Part shown: positions 1 through 5,682 of the stretch, piece by piece
Position numbering within the stretch: position 1 is the stretch's first letter
Layout: the number at the start of each line of letters is the position of its first letter
Origin: an archaeon
GTDB lineage: Archaea; Asgardarchaeota; Heimdallarchaeia; Hodarchaeales; S146-22
Assembly: GCA_024276395.1 (NCBI GenBank)
Contig: JAJRXH010000404.1
Coordinates: 1 to 5,682 of the forward strand
Direction of reading: 5' to 3'
Length of the DNA: 5,682 nucleotides
Position numbers and translations under genes: made by a program
The notes under the pieces: model-generated
Told to the model about the DNA's origin: nothing
What the model saw: the letters and a program-made list of their open reading frames with translations, nothing else
The model's database searches: none

Positions 1-1229
1 CTTCTTGGATCAATGTTGATGAAATTCCGGGAAATGGAAAGGATGACGATCAGAATGGGTACGTGGATGACGTGAGTGGATGGGATTTCCAAGATGGTGA
101 TGCTGATCCGATGGATGAGTATGGTCATGGTACCTTCGTGAGTGGAATTTTAGCGGCACGATTGAATAATCACGGAATCGTGGGAGTTGCCCCAAACGTG
201 AGCATCATGGCCTTGAGGGTTCTTGATGAACATGGTCTTCTTTATGCCGATCAATGGGATTTATTCGTGAAGGCAATCGATTATGCCATCATCAATGAAG
301 CTCGCATCATCGTGCTGAGCCTTGAATCGCAAGTCGTGCCACCATCAGAGGTACATGATGCTCTCATTCGTGCCAAAAAAGCAAACATCTTGATTGTCGG
401 TGCCACTGGTAACGATGGACGAGATACCATCGCGTATCCAGCAGCTTATCAAGAAGTTCTAGCCGTTTCGTCTATTGATGCTGAAAATAGCGTGCCTTCA
501 TTCGTGAATCGTGGTAATGGGACGATGATTGCTGCTCCAGGGAGTGGAATTCGATCGACTTGGATACAAGGACGGTATCTCGTTGAGAATGGCACGTCAT
601 ATGCTGTTCCTCACGTTGCTGGTGTCGCTGCTTTGCTCTGGTCCTTGAATGGCTCTCTTACCGTTGACGAGGTCTGGTCATTATTAATTCGCACGGCAAC
701 ACCAATGAACGGAGAAGTTTGGGATCCTAGTTATGGTCATGGTGTGTTAAATGCTACACGAGCTGTACTTTCACTCTTAGATGAAGATGAGCCAGAAGTA
801 CTTGATCAAGAGATTACTAAGGTTGAATCAGACTTTTTGGGAGCGAACAGCTTGTCATTCAAGGTTACCGCCCATGATGATGTTGCATTATATCGCGTGT
901 CCGTAAATTATACCTTCGATGAAAAATATTGGCAAGAGATTGAAGAAGTCTTGCCAGTCCGTGCAAGCACGGTGACTCTTGTATTGGACATTCCATTAAC
1001 TGGTGATTTTGAAGTTTTCTTGGTCACTATTTTAGTTGAAGATCCTCATGGCAATGCATGTCAGGGAAAAACGATTGATTTGACGGAAAATTTGAGAGAT
1101 CTTCTGTCTTCTCAATACTTTCTTGGCCTTCGTGTCGACATTCTCGTAACAATGCTGATTGTCAGCATTCTCATTATGTTGATCTTGGTTATCGTGCGAT
1201 CAGGTCGTAAACGAAAAAACGAAGGATGA
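1..1229 (+). CDS. Membrane-anchored subtilisin-like serine protease (S8 family), 5' partial
   Basis: This is a subtilase that hydrolyses peptide bonds, probably outside the cell. The frame is open from the left edge (first full codon at 3), so the signal peptide, any propeptide and the catalytic Asp motif lie upstream. The GTG at 63 is not the start: the codons before it already encode the family segment NGKDDDQNGYVDD. The catalytic His is in GHGTFVSG (codon 126-128), the oxyanion Asn in GATGND (411-413) and the nucleophile Ser in GTSYAVPHVAG (597-599), so the visible active site is intact. The peptidase domain ends near 775. A beta-rich, probably Ig/fibronectin-like domain follows (about 800-1100), then one hydrophobic helix (about 1134-1196) and a basic tail RSGRKRKNEG. 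This implies a protease outside the membrane held by a C-terminal anchor. The next gene starts one base after the stop. Family and active site are certain; the identity of the beta domain is inferred. Confidence 0.95.
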   Translation, partial: SWINVDEIPGNGKDDDQNGYVDDVSGWDFQDGDADPMDEYGHGTFVSGILAARLNNHGIVGVAPNVSIMALRVLDEHGLLYADQWDLFVKAIDYAIINEARIIVLSLESQVVPPSEVHDALIRAKKANILIVGATGNDGRDTIAYPAAYQEVLAVSSIDAENSVPSFVNRGNGTMIAAPGSGIRSTWIQGRYLVENGTSYAVPHVAGVAALLWSLNGSLTVDEVWSLLIRTATPMNGEVWDPSYGHGVLNATRAVLSLLDEDEPEVLDQEITKVESDFLGANSLSFKVTAHDDVALYRVSVNYTFDEKYWQEIEEVLPVRASTVTLVLDIPLTGDFEVFLVTILVEDPHGNACQGKTIDLTENLRDLLSSQYFLGLRVDILVTMLIVSILIMLILVIVRSGRKRKNEG

Positions 1230-1230
1230 A

Positions 1231-1779
1231 ATGATGAATGAACGATCGATCAAGAAAGTTGAAGAACTGTTATTGTCGTTGGTAGAAGAAGATGATGAGG
1301 AAATTTCCGAAACAATCCATGATCTCACGCATCATCATTTGGAGAAGGCTGCTTACTTGAGTGATGCGGCAGTACCATTAGCAACCATTGCTACTTCGAC
1401 ATCGGCATTAACCATCACTTCTGTTCTTCTCCTCCTTAATGAGGCTTCGTCGGAAATAAGATATCTTGCTGGCATTAACATCATTATCTTGATCATCACT
1501 TTAACTCTGGCAATCGTGATTCAAATTTTGGTTTTTCGTGCTAAGTTTCGCATCTCACGAGTGCAATATCATTTTACAAGAAAGCATTATCTTGAAAGGG
1601 ATTTGACGAAGTTAACGAGAGAAATGGAGAGAGAGCTTCGTTCCTTGCTTCATCTCGTGCGGAATGCAAATCGTTCAATGAAGCACGTTGAGTGGTTATA
1701 TCATCACTTGCTATGGCGTTTCTTTTACGTGACCTTGATAACGGTGTGCGTGCTCACGTTCGTGATGATAATGCTATAA
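1231..1779 (+). CDS. Hypothetical three-TM membrane protein, partner gene of the subtilase
   Basis: No family was recognised in this 182-residue protein. The first 40 residues are an acidic amphipathic helix with an EEDDEE run and a His cluster (DLTHHHLEKA). Two hydrophobic segments follow at about residues 46-69 and 79-102. Then comes a basic, probably coiled helix at about 104-158, with alternating Arg, Glu and Leu. A third hydrophobic segment (about 162-182) ends at the C-terminus. The start is ATG at 1231 or the adjacent ATG at 1234; GAAGGA at 1221-1226 fits the second slightly better as a binding site. The gene begins one base after the subtilase stop, so the two are probably co-transcribed and perhaps translationally coupled. 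It may assist, hold or regulate the protease at the membrane, but this rests on position only. A membrane hairpin followed by a long helix resembles SLATT-type 2TM effectors in outline, but no motif confirms that. Confidence 0.83.
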   Translation: MMNERSIKKVEELLLSLVEEDDEEISETIHDLTHHHLEKAAYLSDAAVPLATIATSTSALTITSVLLLLNEASSEIRYLAGINIIILIITLTLAIVIQILVFRAKFRISRVQYHFTRKHYLERDLTKLTREMERELRSLLHLVRNANRSMKHVEWLYHHLLWRFFYVTLITVCVLTFVMIML

Positions 1780-1840
1780 ATCCAAGTACTGTTATTTTAA
1801 CTGGTCAATGAGGGGAAAAGGTCCCGATAGTGGGCTGATA

Positions 1841-1854
1841 AGGAAAGATATTTG
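1841..1854 (+). promoter_or_regulatory. Possible archaeal BRE/TATA element upstream of the quinone methyltransferase
   Basis: A purine-rich stretch (AGGAAA) runs directly into GATATTTG, about 45 bases before the ATG at 1899. This resembles an archaeal BRE plus TATA box. With a normal 25-27 base offset, transcription would start near 1875, leaving a leader that contains the Shine-Dalgarno site. The consensus match is modest and the rest of the 119-base gap shows nothing else convincing. Confidence 0.25.
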
Positions 1855-1884
1855 ACTACAATCGAAATTCCGTCCATGTGACAA

Positions 1885-1892
1885 GAGGAGGT
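1885..1892 (+). promoter_or_regulatory. Strong Shine-Dalgarno site that fixes the menG-like start
   Basis: GAGGAGGT matches the archaeal anti-Shine-Dalgarno sequence almost perfectly and lies six bases before the ATG at 1899. It decides the start of the methyltransferase. The in-frame GTG at 1878 lies upstream of this site and would add seven non-conserved residues, so it is rejected. Confidence 0.75.
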
Positions 1893-1898
1893 TGCTTG

Positions 1899-2660
1899 AT
1901 GGAAATTTCGATGTCAGAATTGCTCAAAAAAGAACCTACTCTGATTAGGGAGTTGTTTGATGAGATTAGTCCTTATTATGATTTCATGAATGAATTAATG
2001 ACTTTTGGCACCATTCGTTGGACGCGAAAGTTTTCAGTGCACGTGAGCGGCATCACGCAACTGGAAGAGGGCACCATACTTGACTTGGCTTGTGGAACCG
2101 GTGATTTTACTTTTGAGATCTTGAAAGCCACGAAACACACATCAGAAGTAAAAGTAATCGCTGTTGATTTTTCAGAACGGATGCTCTTCCGAGCGCGCCG
2201 TAAAGCTAAGAGAATTCTGACAAGAGAAGACCTAGAAAGAGTAGAATGGGTGAGAGCAAGTGCTTTTGACCTGCCTTTTCCCAGTGAATCAATGAGTGCC
2301 ACGTTCATTGGATATGGGATTCGGAACATGAATCCACCTCAAGCGGCATTAAGAGAAATACATCGAGTTACGAAAACTGGTGGAATTTTGATCGTGCTAG
2401 AAAGTAGCATTCCCAAGCGTTATCTTGAACGGTTTGTAAATAGATTTTACTTTTCCAAGGTAGTACCTAAAATTGCGAGTCTTTTTGGCCTAAAAAACGC
2501 TTATCAATACCTTGCTGAATCAATGGATAAGTTTTACTGTCCGGAGAAAATGGAAGCGATAATAAAAATGAGTGGTTGGCAGAACATCAAGTGGTGGCAG
2601 TTGCTACGGGGCTCCGTGGCGGTTCACAGAGCAGTAAAGACAAGACATCCAAATATTTAA
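1899..2660 (+). CDS. menG: MenG/UbiE-family quinone C-methyltransferase
   Basis: The protein has 253 residues from the ATG at 1899, a normal length for the family. It probably transfers a methyl group from S-adenosylmethionine to a demethylquinone, the last step of menaquinone synthesis, at the inner face of the membrane. The family opening FDEISPYYDFMNELMTFG is at residues 20-37. SAM motif I is LDLACGTGD at 61-69, the acidic loop after beta-2 is VDFSERML, and motif II is near DLPFPSESM. The family signatures YGIRNM, ESSIP (usually EFSKP), YQYLAES (usually YRYLPES) and the C-terminal GSVAVHRAVK are all present. The quinone substrate cannot be read from sequence; a demethylmenaquinone or related quinone is most likely. 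No other menaquinone gene is in the window, so it is not in a visible men cluster. The next gene follows after 70 bases and appears to have its own promoter. Confidence 0.92.
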   Translation: MEISMSELLKKEPTLIRELFDEISPYYDFMNELMTFGTIRWTRKFSVHVSGITQLEEGTILDLACGTGDFTFEILKATKHTSEVKVIAVDFSERMLFRARRKAKRILTREDLERVEWVRASAFDLPFPSESMSATFIGYGIRNMNPPQAALREIHRVTKTGGILIVLESSIPKRYLERFVNRFYFSKVVPKIASLFGLKNAYQYLAESMDKFYCPEKMEAIIKMSGWQNIKWWQLLRGSVAVHRAVKTRHPNI

Positions 2661-2663
2661 ATA
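2651..2663 (+). promoter_or_regulatory. Probable TATA box of the GTPase gene, overlapping the menG stop
   Basis: The run AAATATTTAAATA is a good archaeal TATA-like sequence and contains the TAA stop of the upstream gene (2658-2660). A 25-27 base offset would place the transcription start near 2685, giving a leader of about 45 bases before the ATG at 2731. That leader holds the predicted hairpins. A/T-rich stop regions arise by chance, so the call is moderate. Confidence 0.4.
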
Positions 2664-2692
2664 GTGCCGCTTGTAAAGAATGAATGAGTAAA

Positions 2693-2728
2693 ATCCTTGC
2701 AAGCCCGTAAGGGTCGGGTGGTGCCCTT
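2693..2728 (+). promoter_or_regulatory. Possible structured leader with competing hairpins around the GTPase ribosome binding site
   Basis: Bases 2693-2700 can pair with 2707-2714 (eight pairs, two of them G-U) around a six-base loop AAGCCC. The 3' arm overlaps AAGGG at 2709-2713, which can pair instead with CCCTT at 2724-2728. That second hairpin encloses the SD-like GGGTGGTG (2716-2723), which lies seven bases before the ATG. The CCC in the first loop could also pair with GGG at 2716-2718. The two folds are mutually exclusive, which would suit control of translation, but the stems are short and could be chance. Confidence 0.3.
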
Positions 2729-2730
2729 GA

Positions 2731-4044
2731 ATGCCAACTGTTAAGGTAAATATCATCCTTTTAGGGGATGGAATGGCCGGTAAAACGACCATCATGAAAA
2801 AATTCTCGGAACTATTGTATCTCAAGTATGCTCGCCAATATGAGTATTTTCTCCAGGAAAATGGTGTATTGTCCTATCGCGATTGGATGGATTGGCAACG
2901 TCAAGAGCATCTTGAGAACGAAGAAGAACTAGATCTTTCTTATACCTCTTATTTTGACTGGGCTTCGTGGCAATACAATTTAATCAAGTTTGACGAGTGG
3001 CTCCGGGATTTAGGTGTGAATCTTCAAAGTTATATGGAGAAAGATACTAGCGTTGGGACTGTTGGTTTGGATACCATTGACCTAAAATTCCCACATCAGC
3101 ACGGCGCCATTCACTTGACTGGTTATGATTTGGGTGGACAGAACATTTACGACCAAATACGTGAAGTCATCACTGGCTTGGCTTCACCAGAGACGTTTCT
3201 AGTGACCGTGTTTGATTCATCACGACTGACCTCTTGTGAACATAGCGTGAGACAGCTGACTACCAATTTAGAGAACATTCGGAAAAGACAAAAGGGTCTT
3301 CCGCGCATTGTTATCGTGTTTAACAAGATAGATTTGAAGCAACACCTTAAAGATCCACAATGGCAAACTAGTGCCGTGAATTATCTGTATTCTTTCTTGA
3401 AAAGAGTGCGCTCCACCTCGATTACCTATAGCGTTCCAAATCTAGTGATCAAGGGAAAGATGCATACTTTTACATTGTCTCCAGATGATTTCATTGGATT
3501 TGAACACTTGGAGGCTCTCATATATCATTCTTTTTGTATAAATGAGTCTGAATTTGGTCAGCCTCCATTAACTGAAGATAATGCCAAGGCAGTTGCTAGA
3601 GAGCTCGCTGTTCAGTTATTGTTGTTGCAGCATGATGATGCTGAGTATTATAATAGGCTTAGTCAAGAAATTTTTGCAATGCGACCCCTAGCTGTACAAT
3701 ATCTTGGCGGTCTGGCCATGGTAAAGGATAAATCTCCAGCTAGCACGACTACAGAAAGTCTCATGAGACTAAGGGAGAAATATCGAGGGTTTGAGTTGGA
3801 CCTGAGAGAACTCACGCCATCAATGGTTCTTAAAGCACTCAAGAACTCGTTAAAAACCGAAGAACTAGAAACGATGATTAAAGAGCAAGGATTTCCCATT
3901 TTTTATACGAATGCCTTGAATGGCGTGGGGATAATGTCACTCTTTAATTATCTCATCGCCAAGGGAGCAGAGCTATCACCACGAGCAAGCGTGAGCAACG
4001 CTCTTAGGTCTGCATCCCGTCATTCGCTTAGGAAATTAGAATGA
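2731..4044 (+). CDS. Large Ras/Arf-like GTPase with two big insertions in the G domain
   Basis: This is a 437-residue P-loop GTPase with all five G motifs. G1 is GDGMAGKTT (residues 12-20, Lys18). G2 is Thr110 in GTVGLDTIDLKF, which aligns with switch I of Arf (TIGFNVETVEY). G3 is DLGGQ (133-137), with Gln137 at the catalytic Gln position. G4 is NKIDL (198-202). G5 is TNALNGVG (393-400), with Asn where SA-type motifs have Ser. Spacing is abnormal: G1 to G2 is about 92 residues instead of about 19, and G4 to G5 about 190 instead of about 26. The first insertion is Tyr/Trp-rich and acidic; the second is largely helical. The C-terminus is basic (SASRHSLRKLE) with no prenylation Cys, and there is no signal peptide or membrane segment, so it should be cytosolic. 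GTP binding is near certain and hydrolysis likely; the partner and process are unknown. It appears to be transcribed separately from menG. Confidence 0.9.
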   Translation: MPTVKVNIILLGDGMAGKTTIMKKFSELLYLKYARQYEYFLQENGVLSYRDWMDWQRQEHLENEEELDLSYTSYFDWASWQYNLIKFDEWLRDLGVNLQSYMEKDTSVGTVGLDTIDLKFPHQHGAIHLTGYDLGGQNIYDQIREVITGLASPETFLVTVFDSSRLTSCEHSVRQLTTNLENIRKRQKGLPRIVIVFNKIDLKQHLKDPQWQTSAVNYLYSFLKRVRSTSITYSVPNLVIKGKMHTFTLSPDDFIGFEHLEALIYHSFCINESEFGQPPLTEDNAKAVARELAVQLLLLQHDDAEYYNRLSQEIFAMRPLAVQYLGGLAMVKDKSPASTTTESLMRLREKYRGFELDLRELTPSMVLKALKNSLKTEELETMIKEQGFPIFYTNALNGVGIMSLFNYLIAKGAELSPRASVSNALRSASRHSLRKLE

Positions 4045-4150
4045 TTTTAGCATTCATTGTTTTTATCATTAATGGAACTGGAATGAGAATGGGATTTTAC
4101 TTCTTCAAGGGAGGATTAAAACTATCGTCATGGGTTAAGGTGTGAAAAAA

Positions 4151-4163
4151 AACGATTTAAATT
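4151..4163 (+). promoter_or_regulatory. Probable BRE/TATA promoter of the YbjN-like gene
   Basis: The A-run and AACG lead into ATTTAAATT (4155-4163), a good archaeal TATA-like box about 35 bases before the ATG at 4196. Transcription would start near 4185-4190, giving an almost leaderless message. This fits the absence of a well-placed Shine-Dalgarno site; AAAGGA at 4176-4181 is too far away. The rest of 4045-4150 shows only a short T-run (4060-4065) that could end GTPase transcription. Confidence 0.4.
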
Positions 4164-4195
4164 GATGAAGTAAGTAAAGGAATCGTGAATGAAAA

Positions 4196-4631
4196 ATGGT
4201 AGGAAAAACAGAGACAAATTTGATGAAGATTGCTCAACATCTTGACCAAATGGGCATCGTGTATGAACGAACCTCCTTTCTCCTCAAGGATGCAGAGATA
4301 CCGGTTTTAATTGCTCCTTATCACGTTAAGGGACATGACTTTGAGCTTGTTGTTATGGCAGATAACGAATGGGTGCACATCAAGACGCGTGTTTTCAAGT
4401 TCAGTGAGGATCTCAAGTTCAATTCGGACCTCAAAGCCGCATTGTATCATCTCTGTCTTCTTGGAAACTTTTATCTTAATGAAGTCGTTCTCTGCTGACG
4501 AAGAAGGCCATGTGTACGTGGAAGCGGATATGCTACCTGACATTCCATTTGACGATTTTCGAATGGAATTCAATTCCTTGGTAGTTGGAATCGATTATTT
4601 TCTGGAAGTGCTCGACAAACTTAGTAGTTAA
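4196..4631 (+). CDS. YbjN-like small protein interrupted by a one-base frameshift
   Basis: Two overlapping frames make one recognisable protein of about 144 residues. The first frame runs from 4196 to a TGA at 4496-4498. The second carries the C-terminal half from about 4488 to the TAA at 4629-4631. Joined after GAA GTC (4481-4486) by skipping one base near 4487, the product reads through NFYLNEV into FSADEEGHVYVEADM. That follows the YbjN/type III chaperone-like pattern: an N-terminal helix (MKIAQHLDQMG), a beta region, a Leu-rich helix ending in an N-x-x-L segment, a D/E-G-x-V/I-x-V-x-A strand, and a final helix ending IDYFLEVLDKL. Such proteins are small and cytosolic, with no enzymatic role established; many are thought to act as chaperones or binding adaptors. 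The break has no long homopolymer, so it is either an extra base in this assembly or a recent real mutation. The family call is moderate. Confidence 0.62.
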
Positions 4632-4676
4632 TTAGACTTCACTGAATAACATCAATCCACTAGAAGCCATGTTTAA

Positions 4677-4952
4677 TTACAATAGTTTTCTCGTTAGTTG
4701 TGGAGGTCCTTCTGCCAGATTTACCACGCAGTTTCCCCAAAACAGAATAGCAGAGCCTAACGTTGGAAATATTTCTGGAAATCGTTCTTGAAGGACGTGA
4801 CTGCTCGTCATTACTGATTGATGGGAAAATTCTTTCCATCTCCGGTCAATGAAAATTATGATTTCATGGGCCATCTCTACTAACCTATTAATTCTCGTGT
4901 TTTGATGATGAAAACCGATATCTGTCAAGTAATAAGGTATGATTAGAGTCAC
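4677..4952 (-). CDS. Weak candidate small hypothetical protein in the 418-base gap
   Basis: The interval 4632-5049 has no clear gene. On its minus strand a 91-codon frame opens with GTG at 4952 and stops at 4677-4679. The frame stays open about 45 bases further upstream, to a TGA. The translation has a protein-like helical stretch (TRINRLVEMAHEIIIFIDRR) and balanced composition, but matches no family I know. There is no good Shine-Dalgarno spacing: AGAGG lies only three bases before the GTG. An ATG in another frame just upstream begins MTRTDFLDL and could join this frame through a one-base shift, so it may be a third damaged gene, or simply noncoding. It would lie downstream of, and be read with, the minus-strand methyltransferase. 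Confidence 0.28.
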   Translation of the reverse strand: MTLIIPYYLTDIGFHHQNTRINRLVEMAHEIIIFIDRRWKEFSHQSVMTSSHVLQERFPEIFPTLGSAILFWGNCVVNLAEGPPQLTRKLL

Positions 4953-4973
4953 GAGCCTCTTGTCAAGATTTTT

Positions 4974-4998
4974 CTGATTTAAAGGTCTAAAAAATCAG
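4974..4998 (-). terminator. Possible terminator of the minus-strand methyltransferase gene
   Basis: CTGATTT at 4974-4980 and AAATCAG at 4992-4998 form a perfect seven-base inverted repeat with an 11-base loop. On the minus strand the element contains a run of six T (4989-4994), about 55 bases past the methyltransferase stop. T-runs serve as archaeal terminators, but the stem is A/T-rich and short. Confidence 0.25.
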
Positions 4999-5049
4999 TT
5001 CTAGTCATTTCGAGAAATTGGAGGTTGCTTTCTTCTTGTTGGCTTTTGG

Positions 5050-5682
5050 TCACGCGAATGATGAGGCGATACCATGCTGTTGCTCCTTGTTTCTCAAAAA
5101 AATGCATCCAAGTGTTATATTGTCGGATCTTGCCATGTGCCCTAAAGAAAGCATCCAATTCGACTGGTATTTTTTTATCACGGCTACTTTGATGGACATT
5201 CCAAGGCGAGATGCCATTTCAGTTAGATGTTCTAGTAAAAAAGGTCGATTAGGTGTTCCTAGTGAACAAGCAAGAAAAATTGCTTCTCCGTTTCTCTCTA
5301 AGAGTGAAGGTGCTTGTGTTAATGCAGATTTGAGGAAAGTTTGTCCGTCCGCTCCTCCATCCGAATGAAGACGTCTAAACCACTTGCAATTAGTTTCTTG
5401 AGGGGTCGGAATGATTGGTAAGTTTCCAATGATTAAGTCGAATTGCTTTTTCAAGTGGGAAGTAAGATCTTCTTGAACATCTAATTTCACGAACCTCATC
5501 CAGAGTGTTTCATTAAAAGCAGCATTCAGGCGTGCTATTTTCAGTGCATTTTCATTCACCTCAATTCCTAGATAACTTCGTTTTTATCTTGCCAAGGTAA
5601 TGAAAACAAGAGAAATCCCGTTCCGGACCCTAGATCAAGCACCGTTCGTGCAGATGCCTTGAAATGCAAGTATCGTGCAAAA
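5050..5682 (-). CDS. HemK/PrmC-like class I SAM methyltransferase, 5' partial and frameshifted
   Basis: The gene enters from the right edge and stops at 5050-5052. The first visible frame encodes FARYLHFKASARTVLDLGSGTGFL, with SAM motif I LDLGSGTG at about 5639-5616, and reaches a TAG at 5568-5570. The downstream frame resumes with YLGIEVNENALKIARLNA, the expected acidic loop and helix after motif I. Supplying one missing base within 5571-5585, most simply in the run of five T at 5581-5585 (A on the coding strand), joins them cleanly. The GTG at 5559 is therefore not a real start. Further on, FDLIIGNLPI (NLPI at 5424-5413) occupies the NPPY motif position, followed by SDGGADGQTFL and a Rossmann C-terminal half (APSLLERNGEAIFLACSL). 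HemK-type enzymes methylate Gln of release factors, and relatives modify proteins or nucleic acids. NLPI replaces the usual NPPY, so the substrate is uncertain. The N-terminal domain lies outside the window. Confidence 0.8.

Noticed and set aside
63..1229. GTG at 63 as the start of the subtilase
   Set aside because: Upstream codons from position 3 are in frame and encode conserved subtilase sequence, so the gene continues beyond the left edge.
1808..1840. Possible hairpin (CCC and GGG separated by six bases) between the three-TM gene and menG
   Set aside because: The stem is only three or four pairs and no T-run follows, so neither a terminator nor a riboswitch can be supported.
1878..1898. 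GTG at 1878 as the start of the quinone methyltransferase
   Set aside because: The strong Shine-Dalgarno site at 1885-1892 lies downstream of it and is correctly spaced for the ATG at 1899.
1976..2329. Long open frame on the minus strand
   Set aside because: It lies wholly opposite the well-supported methyltransferase gene, and its translation is Ser/Arg-rich without family features.
4487..4500. Programmed +1 frameshift like that of RF2
   Set aside because: There is no slippery codon before the TGA and no upstream SD-like stimulator, so an indel is simpler; kept only as an alternative.
4311..4631. Plus-strand frame from 4311 as an independent gene
   Set aside because: Only its part after about 4488 looks like protein; the earlier part is the out-of-frame shadow of the YbjN-like N-terminal half.
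5018..5368. Plus-strand frame of 116 codons
   Set aside because: It is antisense to the methyltransferase, which has clear SAM-binding motifs; the translation is Ser/Cys-rich and featureless.

Overview
The window looks archaeal, possibly from an Asgard-type archaeon; this is an inference. The support is a Ras/Arf-type GTPase with eukaryote-like G motifs, a surface subtilase with a C-terminal membrane anchor, a short YbjN-like protein typical of archaeal genomes, A/T-rich TATA-like boxes rather than clear -35/-10 pairs, and one strong Shine-Dalgarno site. No rRNA, tRNA, CRISPR array, insertion sequence or attachment site was seen.

Layout. The plus strand runs from the left edge to about 4631. 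It carries: (1) the C-terminal part of a secreted subtilisin-like protease with a beta-rich domain and a C-terminal transmembrane anchor; (2) one base later, a 182-residue protein with three predicted membrane segments and no recognised family; (3) a MenG/UbiE-type quinone C-methyltransferase, starting at the ATG at 1899 behind a near-perfect ribosome binding site; (4) a 437-residue GTPase whose motifs are split by two large insertions; and (5) a YbjN-like small protein whose reading frame is broken by one extra base near 4487. From 4632 to 5049 there is no well-supported gene, only one weak minus-strand candidate. From 5050 to the right edge the minus strand encodes a HemK/PrmC-like class I methyltransferase, cut by the window edge and also broken by a single-base frameshift near 5571-5585.

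How the genes work together. The protease and the three-TM protein are almost certainly co-transcribed and both belong at the membrane, so they may act together. The quinone methyltransferase points to menaquinone-type respiratory chemistry. The GTPase seems to have its own promoter, overlapping the stop codon of the methyltransferase gene, and a short leader able to fold into competing hairpins around its ribosome binding site. No single pathway links all the genes. The GTPase is the most unusual item: an insertion between the P-loop and switch I recalls the placement of the helical domain in heterotrimeric G-alpha subunits, and a second, larger insertion separates G4 from G5. The two one-base frameshifts, about 1.1 kb apart, suggest either assembly indels or recent gene decay at this end.
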